Positions 6,506 to 10,323 of a DNA stretch of 10,323 bases are shown one piece after another. Where the stretch lies: contig CAJTRF010000026.1 in the NCBI GenBank assembly GCA_910578525.1, positions 1-10,323 of the forward strand, written 5' to 3'. The position numbers and the translations under genes were made by a program. Source of the DNA: an uncultured Mycoplasmatales bacterium. Its GTDB lineage: Bacteria; Bacillota_I; Bacilli_A; Mycoplasmatales; Mycoplasmoidaceae. The notes beneath the pieces were generated by a model. It was given only the letters and a program-made list of their open reading frames with translations. It was not told where the DNA came from and did not search any database. Numbering within the stretch: position 1 is the first letter of the stretch; each line of letters starts with the position of its first letter.

Positions 6506-9500
6506 ATGTCTATCTCTCTTTATTCATACGAAACAGAAGAAGCAGAGAAAATAAAAGATAAAAATGTTGAAATAAGAGTTAATGATAATCAAGACATTGA
6601 AATTATTAAAAATGATAATGCTGATGATTATCCTAAATTTAATTGTTTATATAACAAAGAAGAAATAGATACAAAATTTACTGATATTGGTTTTGGAGAA
6701 TGTGAATTCGATGAAGAAGGTACAAAAAATTATACAAATTCTTTAAGTGCTGTTTTAAAAGAAGTTCTTCAAACTAATAATTCAAAAGTAAATAATGTTG
6801 AATCTCAAACTAATCAAGAAACATTATTAAACTTTGTTCAACAATATACTGGAACTTTACATGATTATGAAATATATGATAATGCTTATTCTTATATGAG
6901 TGATGATATTAGGAAAATTAATAAAGTACAAATATTAGACCCAGAACATGACCGTGGATATCCACATGATAGCACATATGTATGGTGGGTACAAGGACGT
7001 CAATGGAGACAATTAGATGGCTCATGGTTTAAAGAGAATGAAAATTGGAGGAAAACAGAAAATTTAGCATCATTAGGTTATAAGATTGGTTGTAATTTTG
7101 TTTGGGACATTACTAATAAAGAATGGGTTGAGTTAACTAAAACTAGTCTTTATGCGATAAATGATTGGCAAACAAAATATGACCTATCAACTATAAAATA
7201 CGTATCAAATGTATTAAATTTATCTATTAATGAAGATGAAGGTTCGTTAAAATGGTCTGGTGAAAAGAAAAGATGGTGTTTTAATGGTGTACCAATTCAA
7301 AGAGCAAGAATATTAGAAGACAATTCAATAGTTCCATATTTACCACCTGATTTAGATATGAAACAATTAATGAATTTTTACAATGTTAGTACCGATACAA
7401 AAACACATGCAATAGATATCAAAAAGCCTGTTTATGGAAATTATACTATTAAAGCTAATTTAAATGTAAATGGTTTAATTAATGGTTATGATATTTATGC
7501 ATTTGGTGATTTTGTTAATAGTGTTCCAACTACATATGCTACAAAAGATTATTTAGCTTTAACATATGCAACAAAAAATGATTTAAATAAATATACTACT
7601 ACTACTGATTTAGAAAATAATTATATGAAAAAAAGTGATGGAATATCTTCTGGAATAACTCAATTCGATGCAGTTGATGGTTATCCATATTATTATGTCA
7701 AAAATAAGGATTTATGTGGAGATGAATTCCCTATAGATGGAAAAAAGTATTATTTCTTGTATATTACTCTTCCTACTGAAATAAAAGAAGCTATTGATAA
7801 AATTAATGGTCGTATGGATTTATTTAAATTTGTTTTACGTAAGAATGTTGTTTATGATGAAGATGGAATATATACAAAAGAATTCATAATTTATAAAGAA
7901 GATGATAAAATACATAGTCCAATAATCACTCATGAAGGAGACCATTGCAGTATAAATTATTCGGATACTAATGATTTTAAAACAGATTATTTTATTGCAT
8001 TTGATGAAAAATTATTAATTAAACCATATACTTCATATCTAAATGGTGAGATTTCTATAGTATATTTATTAAATCAAAATTCTATTAAAACTAATACAAA
8101 TTTAAAGTGTAAAATTATAGAAGCTGATAATGCATTACAATTAAGAGAAAGTGATGTACATTACTTTTATAGACCTTCTATAATTACTTCTCAACATATA
8201 ACAAAAATAAGAACAGTTAATGAAAATGAAGATTATGAATATACTGAGAATGTAGATGAAGATTTTTATAAAATGGTATTTAAAATTCCTAATGATTATA
8301 CAATTCCATTAATGCAAGAGTTTAAATTCGTAGAATATTGTTTCGAAAATAAATGGAATTTAACTTGGAATGGTACTCAATGGGAAGGTAAAAATATACA
8401 AGGTCATATAAGACAAAAATTAGATAGTAAATGTCATAAAGAATGTATATCTTCGAAAAATAGTAAAATACATGGTTGCTACTTTATGATTAGGAATGAT
8501 AATACTAATAAACATTGTTTGCCTGAGCATAGTAAAGGGTTAATGCATTCCCTCTGGAACTATGCTGGTAGATATGTAGTTTTAATTGATAAAAATGGAC
8601 AAGAAGTTCAATATTATACCTATAAATTAAATGTATACATTGAAGAATCAAAAGAACCTCCAAAAGTAGAAGGGTATGATTTAATGGGATTTGCTATGTA
8701 CTTTTCAGGACTAAAAATAGACGAATTTATAACATTATATAATAGATTAAAGAAAGAAATTGACCATGTAGAAATTAGATTAACTATAAAAGGTCAACAT
8801 GAAGAATTAATTTTAACATGTAAAATAGGTAGTAATTATAACAATGAATGTGTTTATTTAGATGGTGTTATTGATACTATTGAAACATTACCTTATCAAT
8901 ATCAAGATTCATTAATTGATACTAAAAGTAGGGATGTAGAAATATATTTACATAAAGATTTTACCGAAAAAATTGATGAAGTTAATTGGGATGGACAATC
9001 TAATGCCTTCGATTATATAGTTAAACAACAATTTTATGAAGTATATCCAAATCCAAATGCAGCAACGACATTATATACTGATTTTAATATAACTAGTTCA
9101 AAAATCATTACTGCAGACAATATTACTACAATGCGAAGCGATTTAAATATGCTTACTAATACAGTTGATGTTGTTTCATATGACCTCAGAGATATTGGTG
9201 GAAAAGTCGAAATATTAAATGAAGAAATGGCGAAACAAATAGAAATTACACAGTATTTAGAGCATGAATTAAACCAAGTAAAAGTAAAAGCAAATGTAGC
9301 TTTGGTTTTAGGAGCAATTGGTACAGGTTTATCCATTACATCTCTTGGTATTCAGTTTAAGGACCAAATAGGTGGCTTTTTACAACGAATGGTATCTCAT
9401 AGGCATACAGGAATGTATGAAAGATGTACTGGTGAACTACCACTCTTTGATATAGGAGCTGACCCATTTTCAAGGGCAAAAACAACTACTGATTTAAGTA

Positions 9501-10323
9501 AGTTATTGGCATGGTGTGAAACTGATTATAAAGAATTAAATGATATAACCTATGAAGATGAATACGAAAATCCAGAAAAAGCAGTATTAACATTCTCTGG
9601 AGCTCTAGATTTATGCAATAGGTTCCGAGACACATTAAAACCTGTATTCAAACTAATAGTTAATAGAGTTAATGAGATAGCTTCAGGACAAGAATCTGGA
9701 GGGACATTACTAGAAAAATTCGTTGATGAAGATGAATTGGCTTATGAATTACAAAATTATGCTTTAAAGAGTGATATACCAGATGTATATTCTAAGAATG
9801 AAGTTGATGATAAGTTCACGAATTACACAACGACAGAGGATTTAAACGCTAGATTGCGTCATGATTATTATAATTGTGATGAGATTGACGAAAATTATTT
9901 AGCGATTCATGATGCGAATAATGATTTTGCATCAAAGGATGAATTCAGGGAATTGAAAGCAAAAGTAGCTGCGTTAGAAGCAAACAGCATATCAAAGGAT
10001 TCATTGATGAATATATTCTCGAAATCATTGATGTATAACGCAAATAATGTTTATAGAAATACAACACCGTCATACGAAACTCTCGCCCTTCAATATATTG
10101 TTTATCCTAGTGTTTTACAAGATAGATGCTATTTTGAGTTTGCCAAGAGTAATGATAAATATATTAATGAAAGATTTATGATAATGTTCATGCTTATGGG
10201 AAGTAGTGATGAGGATGATATGGGAGGATATGTTATTGTATATGATTTCAAAGCTATGAGTGGTACATTCTTTTACTTCAGCGGCAAAACCAATTATGAT
10301 TACAGAATAGCAAAATTAACTGG
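6506..10323 (+). CDS. Giant fibre/attachment-like protein, 3' end beyond the window
   Basis: Open from ATG 6506 to the window edge with no stop: 1272 complete codons, so the protein is incomplete here. Residues 1-150 are acidic, Asn-rich and probably disordered. Trp-rich modules lie at 158-181, 250-260 and 617-626. Residues 344-378 and 1085-1132 carry roughly ten-residue Tyr/Thr/Lys-Asp-Leu repeats of the kind common in bacteriophage tail-fibre shafts. About 380-870 alternates short beta-like stretches without a family I recognise. Residues 872-930 are a likely coiled coil, followed directly by a glycine-rich hydrophobic segment (932-951). Residues after about 1155 start another globular-looking domain. 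There is no N-terminal signal peptide. A trimeric fibre or host-attachment protein is the best inference; a surface adhesin-like protein of the host is the main alternative. It is divergent from the penton-like gene. Confidence 0.75.
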   Translation, partial: MSISLYSYETEEAEKIKDKNVEIRVNDNQDIEIIKNDNADDYPKFNCLYNKEEIDTKFTDIGFGECEFDEEGTKNYTNSLSAVLKEVLQTNNSKVNNVESQTNQETLLNFVQQYTGTLHDYEIYDNAYSYMSDDIRKINKVQILDPEHDRGYPHDSTYVWWVQGRQWRQLDGSWFKENENWRKTENLASLGYKIGCNFVWDITNKEWVELTKTSLYAINDWQTKYDLSTIKYVSNVLNLSINEDEGSLKWSGEKKRWCFNGVPIQRARILEDNSIVPYLPPDLDMKQLMNFYNVSTDTKTHAIDIKKPVYGNYTIKANLNVNGLINGYDIYAFGDFVNSVPTTYATKDYLALTYATKNDLNKYTTTTDLENNYMKKSDGISSGITQFDAVDGYPYYYVKNKDLCGDEFPIDGKKYYFLYITLPTEIKEAIDKINGRMDLFKFVLRKNVVYDEDGIYTKEFIIYKEDDKIHSPIITHEGDHCSINYSDTNDFKTDYFIAFDEKLLIKPYTSYLNGEISIVYLLNQNSIKTNTNLKCKIIEADNALQLRESDVHYFYRPSIITSQHITKIRTVNENEDYEYTENVDEDFYKMVFKIPNDYTIPLMQEFKFVEYCFENKWNLTWNGTQWEGKNIQGHIRQKLDSKCHKECISSKNSKIHGCYFMIRNDNTNKHCLPEHSKGLMHSLWNYAGRYVVLIDKNGQEVQYYTYKLNVYIEESKEPPKVEGYDLMGFAMYFSGLKIDEFITLYNRLKKEIDHVEIRLTIKGQHEELILTCKIGSNYNNECVYLDGVIDTIETLPYQYQDSLIDTKSRDVEIYLHKDFTEKIDEVNWDGQSNAFDYIVKQQFYEVYPNPNAATTLYTDFNITSSKIITADNITTMRSDLNMLTNTVDVVSYDLRDIGGKVEILNEEMAKQIEITQYLEHELNQVKVKANVALVLGAIGTGLSITSLGIQFKDQIGGFLQRMVSHRHTGMYERCTGELPLFDIGADPFSRAKTTTDLSKLLAWCETDYKELNDITYEDEYENPEKAVLTFSGALDLCNRFRDTLKPVFKLIVNRVNEIASGQESGGTLLEKFVDEDELAYELQNYALKSDIPDVYSKNEVDDKFTNYTTTEDLNARLRHDYYNCDEIDENYLAIHDANNDFASKDEFRELKAKVAALEANSISKDSLMNIFSKSLMYNANNVYRNTTPSYETLALQYIVYPSVLQDRCYFEFAKSNDKYINERFMIMFMLMGSSDEDDMGGYVIVYDFKAMSGTFFYFSGKTNYDYRIAKLT
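6980..7048 (+). other. Trp-rich module in the fibre-like protein
   Basis: Residues 159-181 contain six Trp, including VWWVQGRQW and DGSWFKENENW. Similar W-x-G-x(2-4)-W hairpin-like patterns recur at residues 250-257 (WSGEKKRW) and 621-626 (WNGTQW). They may be repeated small beta modules involved in ligand or glycan contact; this is inference from residue pattern only. Confidence 0.35.
7535..7639 (+). repeat. Tail-fibre-like peptide repeats, first block
   Basis: Residues 344-378 are four units of about ten residues starting with Tyr: YATKDYLALT, YATKNDLNK, YTTTTDLENN, YMKKSD. The Y-x-T-K-x-D-L pattern is a familiar shaft repeat in phage tail fibres and similar trimeric fibres. The DNA units are only partly alike, so the repeat is maintained at protein level. 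Confidence 0.65.
9119..9358 (+). other. Coiled coil followed by glycine-rich hydrophobic segment
   Basis: Residues 872-930 show heptad-like spacing of Leu, Val, Met and Ile among charged residues. The helix leads into ALVLGAIGTGLSITSLGIQF (932-951), about 20 uncharged residues with four Gly. The arrangement recalls a membrane-inserting or transmembrane segment at the end of a trimeric stalk. It could also be a buried fibre helix. Confidence 0.5.
9758..9901 (+). repeat. Tail-fibre-like peptide repeats, second block
   Basis: Residues 1085-1132 repeat the Tyr-led pattern in a looser form: YALKSDIPDV, YSKNEVDDKFTN, YTTTEDLNARLRHDY, YNCDEIDENYL. The third unit matches YTTTTDLEN of the first block. 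Codons differ strongly between the blocks, so they are old or independently acquired copies. A short coiled-coil-like segment (about 1145-1158) follows. Confidence 0.6.

Noticed and set aside
9034..9336. Minus-strand ORF of 100 codons with hydrophobic stretches
   Set aside because: Antisense to the coiled coil and hydrophobic segment of the fibre ORF, which is open throughout with repeat structure; the hydrophobicity is a complement effect.

Overview
The window is AT-rich (very roughly a quarter to a third G+C on the lines I counted) and gene-dense. It looks like part of a eukaryotic virus-like mobile element of the Maverick/Polinton kind, or a related DNA virus, most plausibly from a parabasalid protist such as Trichomonas or Tritrichomonas. 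The host guess rests on three things. The replication genes start a few bases after TCAYWW motifs resembling the trichomonad initiator. Spacers are extremely short and I see no introns. The gene content (protein-primed family B DNA polymerase beside capsid-like and fibre-like genes) recalls Mavericks, which are abundant in trichomonads. The host is inferred, not proven. All ORFs read with the standard code and there are no bacterial ribosome-binding sites.

Layout: 1-185 is non-coding, with paired GGTCA motifs inside inverted repeats and an initiator-like site. 186-1778 (+) encodes a superfamily 3 helicase of the D5/DUF5906-like type with a proline-rich, acidic tail. 1794-2015 (-) encodes a small basic DNA-binding-like protein. 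2068-2346 (+) is a 92-residue orphan. 2397-5675 (+) encodes a protein-primed family B DNA polymerase with complete exonuclease and polymerase motifs and an N-terminal Cys/His domain. 5668-6489 (-) encodes a candidate minor capsid (penton-like) protein. From 6506 (+) a very large ORF runs off the window end with no stop (at least 1272 residues); it resembles a fibre or attachment protein, with tail-fibre-like YxTKxDL repeats, a coiled coil, a glycine-rich hydrophobic segment and tryptophan-rich modules.

Read together, the left half (helicase, polymerase, two small proteins) looks like a replication and regulation module, and the right half (penton-like protein, giant fibre) like a virion module. 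The replication genes have recognisable initiator motifs, while the divergent virion pair shares a 16-bp spacer without one, which hints at two expression classes. Integrase, major capsid protein, packaging ATPase and maturation protease are not in the window. If the element is a Maverick-like virus they should lie outside it. Nothing in the window tells whether the element is integrated or episomal.
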